Shown here: positions 1 to 7,971 of the stretch, one piece after another
How positions within the stretch are numbered: position 1 is the first letter of the stretch
Layout of the letters: each line of letters begins with the position of its first letter
Assembly: GCA_900545015.1 (NCBI GenBank)
Contig: UQXJ01000024.1
Span: 1 to 20,635 of the forward strand
Direction of reading: 5' to 3'
Length of the DNA stretch: 20,635 nt
Origin: an uncultured Mollicutes bacterium
GTDB lineage: Bacteria > Bacillota_I > Bacilli_A > RFN20 > CAG-826
The notes under the pieces: generated by a model
Databases searched by the model: none
The model's input: the letters and a program-made list of their open reading frames with translations, nothing else
What the model was told of the DNA's origin: nothing
Program-made: the position numbers and the translations under genes

Positions 1-42
1 ATATTTTTAGTAGTAAATTAGTTGCTACTTCTCATTTATTAG

Positions 43-71
43 TTGAATTAAAAGCGTTTTTAATATAAGAT
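43..71 (+). promoter_or_regulatory. Candidate promoter of tRNA-Ala
   Basis: TTGAAT at 43-48 and TAAGAT at 66-71 are separated by 17 bases, each matching the sigma-A consensus at 4 of 6 positions. Transcription would begin about 79, only a few bases before the mature tRNA 5' end at 83. In DNA this AT-rich, boxes of this quality occur by chance; position relative to the tRNA is the main support. Confidence 0.4.
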
Positions 72-82
72 ATTCATCACTT

Positions 83-158
83 GGGGCTTTAGCTCAGCTG
101 GGAGAGCGCTTCCATGGCATGGAAGAGGTCACCGGTTCGATCCCGGCAAGCTCCACCA
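83..158 (+). tRNA. tRNA-Ala (anticodon GGC)
   Basis: A full 76-base cloverleaf folds here. The acceptor stem GGGGCTT/AAGCTCC carries the G3:U70 wobble pair that is the identity element of alanine tRNA. The D stem is GCTC/GAGC. The anticodon stem CTTCC/GGAAG encloses loop ATGGCAT with anticodon GGC, which reads GCC and GCU. The T loop is TTCGATC, the discriminator is A, and CCA is encoded. The T stem ACCGG/CCGGC has one A-C mismatch at its outer pair (49-65). A UUCG-loop terminator follows 12 bases downstream, so this looks like a monocistronic tRNA gene. Confidence 0.97.
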
Positions 159-170
159 TAGTGAATTTAT

Positions 171-195
171 AAGTTGGCTTCGGTCAACTTTTTTG
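171..195 (+). terminator. Rho-independent terminator after tRNA-Ala
   Basis: An 8-bp stem AAGTTGGC/GTCAACTT (one G-T wobble) is closed by a TTCG tetraloop, and the descending arm runs into a T tract at 189-194. It lies just after the tRNA CCA end and should terminate that transcript. Confidence 0.87.
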
Positions 196-459
196 ATTTT
201 TAAAAACACGCATCAATCAATATTGAGACAGTTCTCTTTCATCATCGAATTCAATAAAGATCAATAAATAACTTTTATTAAAAGTTTGTAAAATCATTCG
301 AAAAGCCTGAACAAAATTGTCGAAGTTTATTTTCTCATTATTATTAGTTTAACAGCGCTAAATTAGTATTTGATAGAATATTAAAGACTTATTATTTTTA
401 AAAAGTTAAAATAAAAAAGGAGGAATAATCCCTATTAATAATTGCAAGGTATTTTTAAA
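196..459. other. AT-rich intergenic stretch upstream of lipoprotein gene
   Basis: I see no gene here on either strand. It holds a small perfect hairpin at 270-286 (AACTTTT, 3-base loop, AAAAGTT), a possible sigma-A promoter (TTGATA at 370-375, 17-base spacer, TATTTT at 393-398), and a strong Shine-Dalgarno-like AAGGAGGA at 417-424. That Shine-Dalgarno is 18 bases from the TTG at 442 and 35 from the ATG at 460, too far for either, so it has no obvious start codon. Confidence 0.45.
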
Positions 460-1071
460 ATGATAAGACATAATTTTTTATTAGTACATTTATTAATTGC
501 ATTTTCACTTGTAGGTTGTACAAACAATCTACATGCATCCGCTTTTGTAGAATCAGGTTTTTTGTATGATAGTGATAATTGTGACCCAACTCCGTGGATT
601 TCAACGGCTATTAAAGCCGATAAAACTCAAGAAAAAAGCGTAACTTTAATAGTATCAGTAGGTTATTTGAATGGCTTCATTGAAATGTGGGATAATTGTC
701 CTTTAAATCCAGGATATGGAATTTTCACTCTTCAAAGAATTATAACAAACAAAAACGAAACCATCATCTCAACTAAAAATTTTCTTTTGCAAGATTTCAA
801 TGATGAAAGCAAATATTCAATATATTACAAGAAATTCAGCAACAAAAATGACAATTTATATTTTTTGGAATTCAATTTTAAACTTTTCGATTCGTTCAGC
901 TTGGACGAAATCTCAACTAATCAAGGAAGAATTTTTTATACAATCTGTCTAACCGATAGCAACAAAACTATTAGTGGAGATTTTTTCACAGGAATTGGAA
1001 TTGGTTCTTTATATTTCAAAAAAATAGATAATCAAATAATGTTTTCTTTATATAAAAGTGTTTTTATCTAA
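460..1071 (+). CDS. Putative lipoprotein of unknown function
   Basis: This encodes 203 residues if the ATG at 460 is used. AAGG at 446-449 lies 10 bases upstream, which favours it over the TTG at 442 that would add six residues. The N-terminus is a lipoprotein signal: short basic start, hydrophobic core at about 6-18, and lipobox LVGC with the lipidated cysteine at C20, so the mature protein should be anchored to the outer face of the membrane. The rest is soluble-looking, beta-rich and asparagine/phenylalanine-rich, with three further cysteines (C41, C80, C163) and no second membrane segment. I recognise no family or catalytic motif. Neighbours (tRNA-Ala, histidine phosphatase) give no functional hint. 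The lipoprotein assignment is good; the function is unknown. Confidence 0.72.
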   Translation: MIRHNFLLVHLLIAFSLVGCTNNLHASAFVESGFLYDSDNCDPTPWISTAIKADKTQEKSVTLIVSVGYLNGFIEMWDNCPLNPGYGIFTLQRIITNKNETIISTKNFLLQDFNDESKYSIYYKKFSNKNDNLYFLEFNFKLFDSFSLDEISTNQGRIFYTICLTDSNKTISGDFFTGIGIGSLYFKKIDNQIMFSLYKSVFI

Positions 1072-1119
1072 ATATTCTACAGAGGTTTTATGCTAACAAT
1101 TTTTTTATTTCTATTTTCT

Positions 1120-1199
1120 TAATCTTTTAAAATTTGCGTTCCTAAATAAGAACGATGTTACGATAATTGCATTTTTTAAAGGTTTAATTTAAAAGATTA
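1120..1199. repeat. 12-bp inverted repeat with nested hairpin
   Basis: TAATCTTTTAAA at 1120-1131 and TTTAAAAGATTA at 1188-1199 are perfect reverse complements 56 bases apart. Between them lies a small hairpin, CGTTC (1137-1141) with GAACG (1150-1154). The block separates the lipoprotein and phosphatase genes. It could be a weak transcript-end structure, a degenerate miniature element, or chance in AT-rich DNA. No T tract follows immediately, so I do not call it a terminator. Confidence 0.4.
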
Positions 1200-1248
1200 G
1201 TTTCAAAGAATTTTAGTGTAAAATATATCAATGCAAAAGAAGGATATT

Positions 1249-1839
1249 ATGAATAAATTTTTTATTATTAGACATGGCGAAACAGAATGGAATAAAAAAG
1301 GAATATGCCAAGGAATTATAAATAACCATCTTGATGAAAAAGGTTTTGAAGATGCTTATAAAATAGCTTATAAGTTGAAAGAAACAGGAATTAAGTTTGA
1401 TGTTTTTATCGCTACTCCTTTAGTAAGAACCATCGAGACTATGTCAATTATCAAATATATATTAAACGACACTTCTCCTATTAATATAAATAAAGGAATA
1501 ATCGAAAGAAATTTTGGGGGGCTCGAAGGTCAAGACGTTGACCTAGTAACAAAAGAAATTGAAAAGAAAACATATAACGATAATCAAGGATTTGAATCTG
1601 ATGATGTCCTTATAGAAAGAATTAAAAATGCATATAACAAAATTAATTCTGAATATGAAAATAAAAACATATTAATTGTTTCGCATTCACATGCAATCAA
1701 AGCACTTCTTTCATCAATAGATACTAATAAATATAGCTTCTTCACAAAATATCCAAATCTAAATACTTGCCTCATAGAAAACAAAGACAATAAGTTCGAA
1801 GTTAAAGAGTTATATTTTTTAAATTTAGAAAAGAATTAG
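1249..1839 (+). CDS. Histidine phosphatase (phosphoglycerate mutase-like)
   Basis: A 196-residue member of the histidine phosphatase superfamily, branch 1 (GpmB/PhoE/CobC-like), which hydrolyses phosphate esters through a phosphohistidine; the substrate cannot be deduced. The signature IIRHGETEWN at the N-terminus holds R8 and the nucleophile H9. R60 in ATPLVRT and the probable proton donor E86 in IERNFGGLEG follow, and the second catalytic histidine is H146 in IVSHSHAI. The whole catalytic set is present and the length is normal. I chose the ATG at 1249 because GAAGGA at 1239-1244 precedes it and the product then starts MNKFFIIRHGE, as is usual for the family. The ATG at 1231 has no ribosome binding site and lies about where transcription would begin from a -10 (TAAAAT, 1219-1224). 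The gene converges on the polC/tRNA-Arg operon. Confidence 0.92.
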   Translation: MNKFFIIRHGETEWNKKGICQGIINNHLDEKGFEDAYKIAYKLKETGIKFDVFIATPLVRTIETMSIIKYILNDTSPININKGIIERNFGGLEGQDVDLVTKEIEKKTYNDNQGFESDDVLIERIKNAYNKINSEYENKNILIVSHSHAIKALLSSIDTNKYSFFTKYPNLNTCLIENKDNKFEVKELYFLNLEKN

Positions 1840-1880
1840 AATCTTTTTGCTTTTCAGGTTTCAAGCAATCAAAGAAGCAA

Positions 1881-1910
1881 ATAAAAAGGACGATATCTTT
1901 CAATCATCCT
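1881..1910 (-). terminator. Rho-independent terminator of pyrH-polC-tRNA-Arg operon
   Basis: On the minus strand the sequence reads AGGATGAT, an 8-base loop, ATCGTCCT, then TTTTTATTT. The stem is 8 bp with one T-G wobble. It starts 14 bases after the CCA end of tRNA-Arg and faces the convergent phosphatase gene. No comparable T tract follows on the plus strand, so it acts mainly on leftward transcription. Confidence 0.82.
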
Positions 1911-1923
1911 CTAAAATATAAAA

Positions 1924-2000
1924 TGGTGATCTCGATCAGATTCGAACTGACGGCCTATTGCTTAGGAGGCAATCGCTCTATCCAACTGAGCTACGAGACC
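1924..2000 (-). tRNA. tRNA-Arg (anticodon CCT)
   Basis: A 77-base cloverleaf on the minus strand. The acceptor stem GGTCTCG/CGAGATC has one G-U pair. The D stem is GCTC/GAGC, and the anticodon stem ATTGC/GCAAT encloses loop CTCCTAA with anticodon CCT, reading AGG. The T loop is TTCGAAT, the discriminator is A, and CCA is encoded. It lies 21 bases after the polC stop on the same strand and before a good terminator, so it can be made by processing of the polC transcript. A TATAAT nine bases upstream may also give it its own promoter. Confidence 0.97.
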
Positions 2001-2002
2001 AA

Positions 2003-2028
2003 CATGTAAATTATATTATTTTTACATG
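2003..2028 (-). promoter_or_regulatory. Hairpin and -10 box between polC and tRNA-Arg
   Basis: CATGTAAA at 2003-2010 and TTTACATG at 2021-2028 form a perfect 8-bp inverted repeat around a 10-base loop. It includes the last codon and the stop of polC and ends two bases before the tRNA 5' end. The arm/loop boundary contains a perfect TATAAT on the minus strand (2010-2015), placed to start transcription one or two bases before the tRNA, but I see no good -35. It may be a tRNA promoter, a processing signal, or both. Confidence 0.38.
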
Positions 2029-5000
2029 AAATCAAAAAGTGATAATTGGTTACTCTCGTTAAGCTTATCAAGAACGCCAAGTTCTTTAAGATCTTTTAAG
2101 TTTGTCTTACTTATTTTGCCTCTTTGTAATAAATCATCTTGTGATATAAATGGTTTTTCTGCTCTTGCTTTGCATAATGTTTCAGCACTAACTACACCAA
2201 ATCCATCGATTACTTTAAATGGAGGAATTAATGCATTCTTTTCTTTGTCGACTTTAAAAGAACTTGCATCACTTCTTTCGATATCAAGATTTTCAAATTT
2301 AAAACCTCTTTCAGCCATCTCTAATGCAACTTGAAGCGTTTTTTCAATTTCTTCTTCTTTATTAGATAATTTTAATTCAGGATTATTTGATTTTCTTCTT
2401 TCAGCGTATTCTTCTAATTTATCGTGAATCGAATCAATACCACCAACCATTGCTCTGATATCATATTGTTCGCATCTTAATGTAAAGAATGTTGCATAAA
2501 ATTCTAGTGGATAATAAACCTTATAATATCCAACTCTAAGAGCCATCATAACGTATGCGCAAGCGTGTCCTTTAGGGAAAAGATATTTAATCTTTTTACA
2601 ACTTTCAATATAGTAATCAGGTACATCATGTTCTTTCATTAAAGTGATTTGCTCATCAGAAAGTTTTTTACCTTTTCTAACAATTTCCATTATGACGAAG
2701 GCTTCATGTCCTTCTATGCCTTTACTCATAAGATAACCCATAATATCATCTCTACATCCAATAACGCCTCTAAGGTCAGCAATGTGATTTTCAACTAAAT
2801 CTTGAGCATTATTTGTCCAAACATTTGTACCATGAGAAAGACCTGAAATAATTAAAAGGTCACTAAATGATTTAGGCGTAGTTTCTCTAAGCATTTGTCT
2901 AACGAAGTTCGTACCAAATTCAGGTAAACCAATAGCTCCATTATCAACAGGCATATATTTATGTTGTAAATTAAGTGCTTCATCACTTGAGAAAAGAGAA
3001 AGTACTTTCTTATCATTAAATGGTAAAGTTCTACAATCAATACCAGTTAAATCGCTCATCATTTTTAAAGCTTGTGGGTCAACGTGACCAAGCATATCAA
3101 GTTTTAAAATAGTATCGTGAATAGAATGGAAATCGAAGTGAGTTGTTTTCCAAGCAGCTTCAACGTCGCCAGCAGGGAATTGAACAGGAGTAAAGTCATA
3201 AACGTCATAATCACGAGGAATAACAACAATGCCACCTGGGTGTTGTCCAGTTGTTCTCTTAACTTCTTGGCAGCCAAAAGCTAAACAAGCCATTTGATTT
3301 CCTTTGACTGTATTAGGGTCAATTCCTAATGATTCAAAATATTTTCTTGCATAACCAAAAGCTGTTTTAAATTGAACTGTTGAAATCGTACCAGCTCTAT
3401 AAACTTTATCTTCACCAAGTAATGTTTTTGTAAAACCATGTGCTGTTGCTTGGAAATCAGTAGGGAAGTTTAAATCAATATCAGGAACTTTTTCTGCTTT
3501 AAACCCTAGGAATGTTTGGAAAGGAATATTTTGTCCATCTCCATGCATTATTGTTCCACAATCAGGACACTTCTTTTCAGGTAAATCATATCCACTACTT
3601 ATACCATCGATGTGAGTAAAAATTACTTTATGGCAATGAGGGCAAACATAATGAGGAGGCAAAGCGTTAACTTCAGTAATGCCTGACATTGTAGCTGCAA
3701 AACTGCTACCAACACTTCCTCTACTTCCAACAAGATATCCAGCATCATTACTCATTCTTACAAGTTTATGAGCAATATAATAAATAACTGAATAGCCATT
3801 AGAAATAATACCATCGAGTTCAGTTTCAAGTCTGTTTCTAATAAAGATTTTTGCTTCATCATCAGTGTAAAAAATATCGCCATATGTTTCTTTAGCTGTT
3901 TTATAGCAAAGATCTCTTAATAAATTTTCACAGTTATCAATTGTTGGTGTAAAAAGTTTATCAGGAATAGGAACAATCGTTTCACACATATCAGCGATTT
4001 TATTTGTATTATCAATGACATATTCTTCAGCAGTTTTTTCGCCAAGCCACATAAAAGCATCCATCATTTCTTTTGTAGATCTATAGTGTTGGTCTGGGTT
4101 TTCAAAGAAAATATGTCTTTCAGTTTGATCTTTTTTTCTTCTATATGGGAAAAGTGGGTGATTTACACCACCAACACCTTGGTTAGCAATATAAACATCA
4201 CGATAAATTTTGTCTTCTGGATCTCTATAATGAGCATCGCCTGTTGCTACAATAATTTTTCCAACTTCTTTAGCAACAGCGATAATATCTTTAACATATT
4301 GAACAAGTAATTCTTGTGTAGGAATTTCTCCCATATTTACTAAATATGAGTAGTTTTCAAGAGGTTGAATTTCAACATAGTCATATTGTTTAACACACTC
4401 TCTTAAAGCTTCCATGCTTCTATTAGTTGAAGAATAGAAAAGTTCACTATTAAAGCAAGCACTTCCAACTAATAAATTTTGTCTATATTTTTCGAGTACA
4501 CTCTTAGGAACAAAAGGGATATTTCCCATATATTCAACGTGAGAAATAGAAATGATTTTATAAAGGTCTTTTAATCCTGCACGATTTTTGCATAATACAG
4601 TTGTGTGTCTTCCACCTCTATAATGTTTGTACATCTTTTTGTCAATTGGAAGTTCGGCTAAATCTTTATGAAGTAAATTATCATTATCTTTTAAAAGTCT
4701 TCCAAGTAAAATCATCCAACAATCGCTTAAAACTTTAGCATCGTAGTCAGCTCTATGTGCGCTCTCTTCATCGTAATAAACATCAAGTCTAGAGCATAAA
4801 CTTCCTAACGAATGTGAATTGCTTTCAGGATAAACATATCTAGATAAAGCTAAAGTATCAATAGCAGGAACATTTAAAGGTCCAAAATCATTATCAATCA
4901 TAGCTTGATTAAGCATGTTATAGTCGAATTCAATGTTATGAGAAACAATAATTGAATCTTTAATAAAATTCAAAATTTCAGGTAAAACCTCTTTAATAAC

Positions 5001-6410
5001 AGGTTTATCTGCTAGCATTTCATTACTGATATTAGTTTTTTCAACAATGAAATCTCTTAATTTCATTTCAGGATTAATTAAAATATCGAGTCTATCAATA
5101 ACCATTCCGTTTTTGATTTTAACTGCACCAAATTCAGTAATTCTATCGTATTTAATACTTAAACCTGAAGACTCAAGGTCGAAGCAAACATAAGTTTCAC
5201 CATCAAGTTTAATATCACTTGGATTTTTACTAACTCTTAAAAAATCATCAATAACATAAAGTTCACTACCATAAAGCATTTTAAGGCCATATTTTTTAGC
5301 AGCAGCTTGTGCTTCTGGGAATGATTGAACGACACCATGATCTGTGCAAGCAATCGCAGTGTGTCCCATATTTTTAGCTAATTTACAATAATCACCAATT
5401 GAAGTAATTCCATCCATTTCACTCATTCTTGTGTGCAAATGAAGTTCAACTCTTTTTCTTGGATATTCATCTTTTCTTAATTCATCTTCAGGAAGTAAAT
5501 CATAATAGTGACACATTACAAAAGCATCTTTTTTGAATTTATCAATTCCTACTTTTCCTCTAATACGAATATTTTTACCAGGTTTTAAATCGCCTTCAAA
5601 TTTTTCTTTCAACAATATTTTTTCATTTGAAATAATCGTAACAGAAACGCCTTGGTGGCTCTTTTTATCACCTATTCCAATACGAGCAATTTTTCCACCT
5701 TTTCTAGTATCTTTTATATCCACTTCAAAAATAAAACCATTAATATCAACACTTCCACTATTTATATCAATATCTTTAATTTCAGTGAAAACATAACCAC
5801 CTTTTTTAAAGATTCCAACTTGTGATCTTTCGATAACCATTTTTTCATAGTTCTTTTTCATATCGACAAGCGCATCGTCTTGAGCAGCTGCATCAATTTT
5901 TATATTTTCTTCTTTAATTTCGTTCATTGAAACCACAGGTTCTTTTTTCTCTTCAACCACTTTAGGTTTATTAGTTTCAGCATGAATTCCATATGAATAA
6001 TTAATAAATCTAAATAAAGAAGATAAATCAGGCAATATATTTTTAACAGCATCCAATTGTTCTTTTGCAACATTAATACAAATTTCTGCGTTTTCGATTG
6101 ATTCTTCTTTATTTAAAAGAACATCGACACCAGCTTTACTTTTGATAAAGTCTTTAGCAATAGAATATGCATCATTTAAATTGATTTCACTTACATATTC
6201 AAAATTATAGTCAACTGGATAAGTTACTTTTGTAATTTTATACATGAACTCATCAAGGTTTTCGTATTTCCATGGTGTTTCTTTTTCAATGCAAAAAATA
6301 AAGTCATTATTGATTAAATTGCTTTTTTTAATAATAGTAAAATCTATATCAAAATCTTGAATATCATTTATATCAATTGATTCAAGAAATCTTTGCATCC
6401 TAGGTGTCAT
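2022..6410 (-). CDS. polC: DNA polymerase III alpha subunit, PolC type
   Basis: Replicative polymerase of low-GC Gram-positive bacteria, 1462 residues (usual about 1440). Visible in order: an N-terminal domain, an OB-fold region at about 210-310, a PHP domain starting with HLHT near 324, and a DEDDh proofreading exonuclease inserted at about 405-560 (FDLESSG, HNIEFDYNML, HRADYD, all catalytic residues kept). The palm/fingers include GSRGSVGSSF, a CPHC...CPDC zinc site near 920-955, the catalytic PDIDLN near 975, and HFDFHSIHD...KLD. The C-terminus holds the beta-clamp motif QLSLF (1455-1459) followed by DFM. The ATG at 6410 starts one base after the rseP stop; a TTG at 6425 would add five residues but lacks a ribosome binding site. 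Translation is probably coupled to rseP. The proS gene that usually sits between them is absent. Confidence 0.98.
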   Translation of the reverse strand: MTPRMQRFLESIDINDIQDFDIDFTIIKKSNLINNDFIFCIEKETPWKYENLDEFMYKITKVTYPVDYNFEYVSEINLNDAYSIAKDFIKSKAGVDVLLNKEESIENAEICINVAKEQLDAVKNILPDLSSLFRFINYSYGIHAETNKPKVVEEKKEPVVSMNEIKEENIKIDAAAQDDALVDMKKNYEKMVIERSQVGIFKKGGYVFTEIKDIDINSGSVDINGFIFEVDIKDTRKGGKIARIGIGDKKSHQGVSVTIISNEKILLKEKFEGDLKPGKNIRIRGKVGIDKFKKDAFVMCHYYDLLPEDELRKDEYPRKRVELHLHTRMSEMDGITSIGDYCKLAKNMGHTAIACTDHGVVQSFPEAQAAAKKYGLKMLYGSELYVIDDFLRVSKNPSDIKLDGETYVCFDLESSGLSIKYDRITEFGAVKIKNGMVIDRLDILINPEMKLRDFIVEKTNISNEMLADKPVIKEVLPEILNFIKDSIIVSHNIEFDYNMLNQAMIDNDFGPLNVPAIDTLALSRYVYPESNSHSLGSLCSRLDVYYDEESAHRADYDAKVLSDCWMILLGRLLKDNDNLLHKDLAELPIDKKMYKHYRGGRHTTVLCKNRAGLKDLYKIISISHVEYMGNIPFVPKSVLEKYRQNLLVGSACFNSELFYSSTNRSMEALRECVKQYDYVEIQPLENYSYLVNMGEIPTQELLVQYVKDIIAVAKEVGKIIVATGDAHYRDPEDKIYRDVYIANQGVGGVNHPLFPYRRKKDQTERHIFFENPDQHYRSTKEMMDAFMWLGEKTAEEYVIDNTNKIADMCETIVPIPDKLFTPTIDNCENLLRDLCYKTAKETYGDIFYTDDEAKIFIRNRLETELDGIISNGYSVIYYIAHKLVRMSNDAGYLVGSRGSVGSSFAATMSGITEVNALPPHYVCPHCHKVIFTHIDGISSGYDLPEKKCPDCGTIMHGDGQNIPFQTFLGFKAEKVPDIDLNFPTDFQATAHGFTKTLLGEDKVYRAGTISTVQFKTAFGYARKYFESLGIDPNTVKGNQMACLAFGCQEVKRTTGQHPGGIVVIPRDYDVYDFTPVQFPAGDVEAAWKTTHFDFHSIHDTILKLDMLGHVDPQALKMMSDLTGIDCRTLPFNDKKVLSLFSSDEALNLQHKYMPVDNGAIGLPEFGTNFVRQMLRETTPKSFSDLLIISGLSHGTNVWTNNAQDLVENHIADLRGVIGCRDDIMGYLMSKGIEGHEAFVIMEIVRKGKKLSDEQITLMKEHDVPDYYIESCKKIKYLFPKGHACAYVMMALRVGYYKVYYPLEFYATFFTLRCEQYDIRAMVGGIDSIHDKLEEYAERRKSNNPELKLSNKEEEIEKTLQVALEMAERGFKFENLDIERSDASSFKVDKEKNALIPPFKVIDGFGVVSAETLCKARAEKPFISQDDLLQRGKISKTNLKDLKELGVLDKLNESNQLSLFDFM

Positions 6411-6411
6411 A

Positions 6412-7971
6412 TTAGAACATTCCAATTATATCTTTAATAAATATTACAATCATGAAAGCAAAAAGTAACCCTAAGCCAATATAAGACATGATAGTTTTAA
6501 CTTTTGCTGGAATTTGCCATTCTTTGTAGTTTTCATTAGCATTCTTACCAATAGTTAAATTAGCTTCTTTATTAATTGTTACATCACTTTCTGAATTAGA
6601 TTCTATAGCTTTTTCAGTTGAATTTCCTTTTTCTTTTCTTTTTTTATTGCGATAAATAGACTTTTTAATTCCGTTAACTGAGCCTTCGACAAGTTCAACT
6701 AAAATTTGCCATCCATCTAATCCTGGGAATGGTAATAAATTAAACAATGCTAAATTAACACTAATCATTCCCCATGTTTGAAGATAAAAATAGAATGGGT
6801 TATTTTCTAAGATTGATGTTGTTTGAGAAAAAATAGCAAGCGGGCCACCGACTTGATCCCAGCCTTGTCCAATGAACATTTTTCCTAAAGCTTCTGAAAT
6901 TAAAGTCGTTGATGTTACCCAGTTTTTTCCAGCAACGCTAAATGACTTCCATCCAAGCCAATATGAATATTTATAGAAGGAAATATTTACTGGTGCAAAT
7001 CTTTCACTTTCAGATTTTAAATTTAATGTACCATCATAAGCAATTGCTTTTCCTTCTTCATCCTTAGTATATGTTGGTTGATAATTTTCTTTTAAAGTTG
7101 AGTCAGTTGCGTGAACATAATTTAAAGGGATATTGAAAACATCACCATTTTTGTAATTATAATTAACAGCTTTTCCAGTTTCATTAATTTTAGGAGCATA
7201 TAATTTGCCACCTAAATTGCTTTCTAAGTCAGCTTGATATAAGAAAATATTTTTACTGATATCAGTATCATTAACTCCACCTGCTAAACTATAAGATATT
7301 GTAGCAATATAAGGAATTTTCTTTTCTGTATCTTTTTCTTCATAGAATAAATCGCTCGAAATTACATTAAGAACATAAGGATTATTAGCATCTAAATCTT
7401 TATCATATAATCTAAATCTTTTTGTACCATTGTCATCATAATATGCGATTGCTTTTGCGATGAATTGGTCATTATTACCTAATTTATTATTTACATCCAA
7501 AGAAACAAAACTTGCATCGTCTTTTACATCATACCAAGCATTTGCTTGAATTTGAGGAAAGCAAGATGCACAAATTAAAAAAATAACAAAAGCAAGGATA
7601 AAATTCATAATGATTCCAGCGCTCATTATGATTATTCTTTTATATCTTTTGACTCCAGCAAGTGTTCTTTCAAAAGGAACATTAACTCCTTCAGGTAATG
7701 CTTCAGCATCCTCATCTCCAAGCATTGAAACATATCCACCTAGTGGGAGTACGCCAACAGAAAATGTTGTTTCACCTTTTTTTCTTTTGATTTTAATGAT
7801 TTTAGGTCCGAATCCTATAGAAAAATCTTGGCAATAAACTTTAAAACTTTTAGCAGCTATAAAATGGCCAAATTCATGAATTGTAACTAAAACACCTAAA
7901 GCTATTAAAAATAAGAAGATTGAAAGTACAATATTCCAAGAAAATCCAGTTAATATTAATGGTTTAATCAT
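6412..7971 (-). CDS. rseP: Site-2 intramembrane zinc metalloprotease, RseP/RasP family
   Basis: Membrane protease that cleaves transmembrane substrates such as anti-sigma factors and signal-peptide remnants. The HEFGH zinc motif is at 32-36 in the first membrane segment, and NLLPFPGLDG at 411-420 supplies the third zinc ligand (D419). Four hydrophobic segments are visible near 13-36, 112-136, 396-430 and 493-515. At 519 residues it is about 100 longer than B. subtilis RasP. About 230 residues lie between the second segment and GWDQVGGP (370-377), where I see no clear PDZ motif, and a charged Lys/Ser/Glu-rich stretch (about 432-490) precedes the last segment. Start: ATG at 7971, with GAGGA ending 8 bases upstream, rather than the TTG at 7986. 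It overlaps the end of dxr by 8 bases and leads directly into polC. Confidence 0.94.
   Translation of the reverse strand: MIKPLILTGFSWNIVLSIFLFLIALGVLVTIHEFGHFIAAKSFKVYCQDFSIGFGPKIIKIKRKKGETTFSVGVLPLGGYVSMLGDEDAEALPEGVNVPFERTLAGVKRYKRIIIMSAGIIMNFILAFVIFLICASCFPQIQANAWYDVKDDASFVSLDVNNKLGNNDQFIAKAIAYYDDNGTKRFRLYDKDLDANNPYVLNVISSDLFYEEKDTEKKIPYIATISYSLAGGVNDTDISKNIFLYQADLESNLGGKLYAPKINETGKAVNYNYKNGDVFNIPLNYVHATDSTLKENYQPTYTKDEEGKAIAYDGTLNLKSESERFAPVNISFYKYSYWLGWKSFSVAGKNWVTSTTLISEALGKMFIGQGWDQVGGPLAIFSQTTSILENNPFYFYLQTWGMISVNLALFNLLPFPGLDGWQILVELVEGSVNGIKKSIYRNKKRKEKGNSTEKAIESNSESDVTINKEANLTIGKNANENYKEWQIPAKVKTIMSYIGLGLLFAFMIVIFIKDIIGMF

Noticed and set aside
83..158. tRNA-Ala as an integration site for an element carrying the lipoprotein and phosphatase genes
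   Set aside because: I found no second copy of the tRNA 3' end within the window and no integrase next to it. The only tyrosine recombinase is the housekeeping xerC far away in its normal context.
1840..1890. TTTGCTT/AAGCAAA inverted repeat as terminator of the phosphatase gene
   Set aside because: The stem is short with a long loop and is followed by A-rich rather than T-rich sequence on the plus strand, so I do not call it.
2852..3040. Short ORF inside polC on the same strand
   Set aside because: It is an alternative frame within a long, well conserved gene, with no ribosome binding site or recognisable product.
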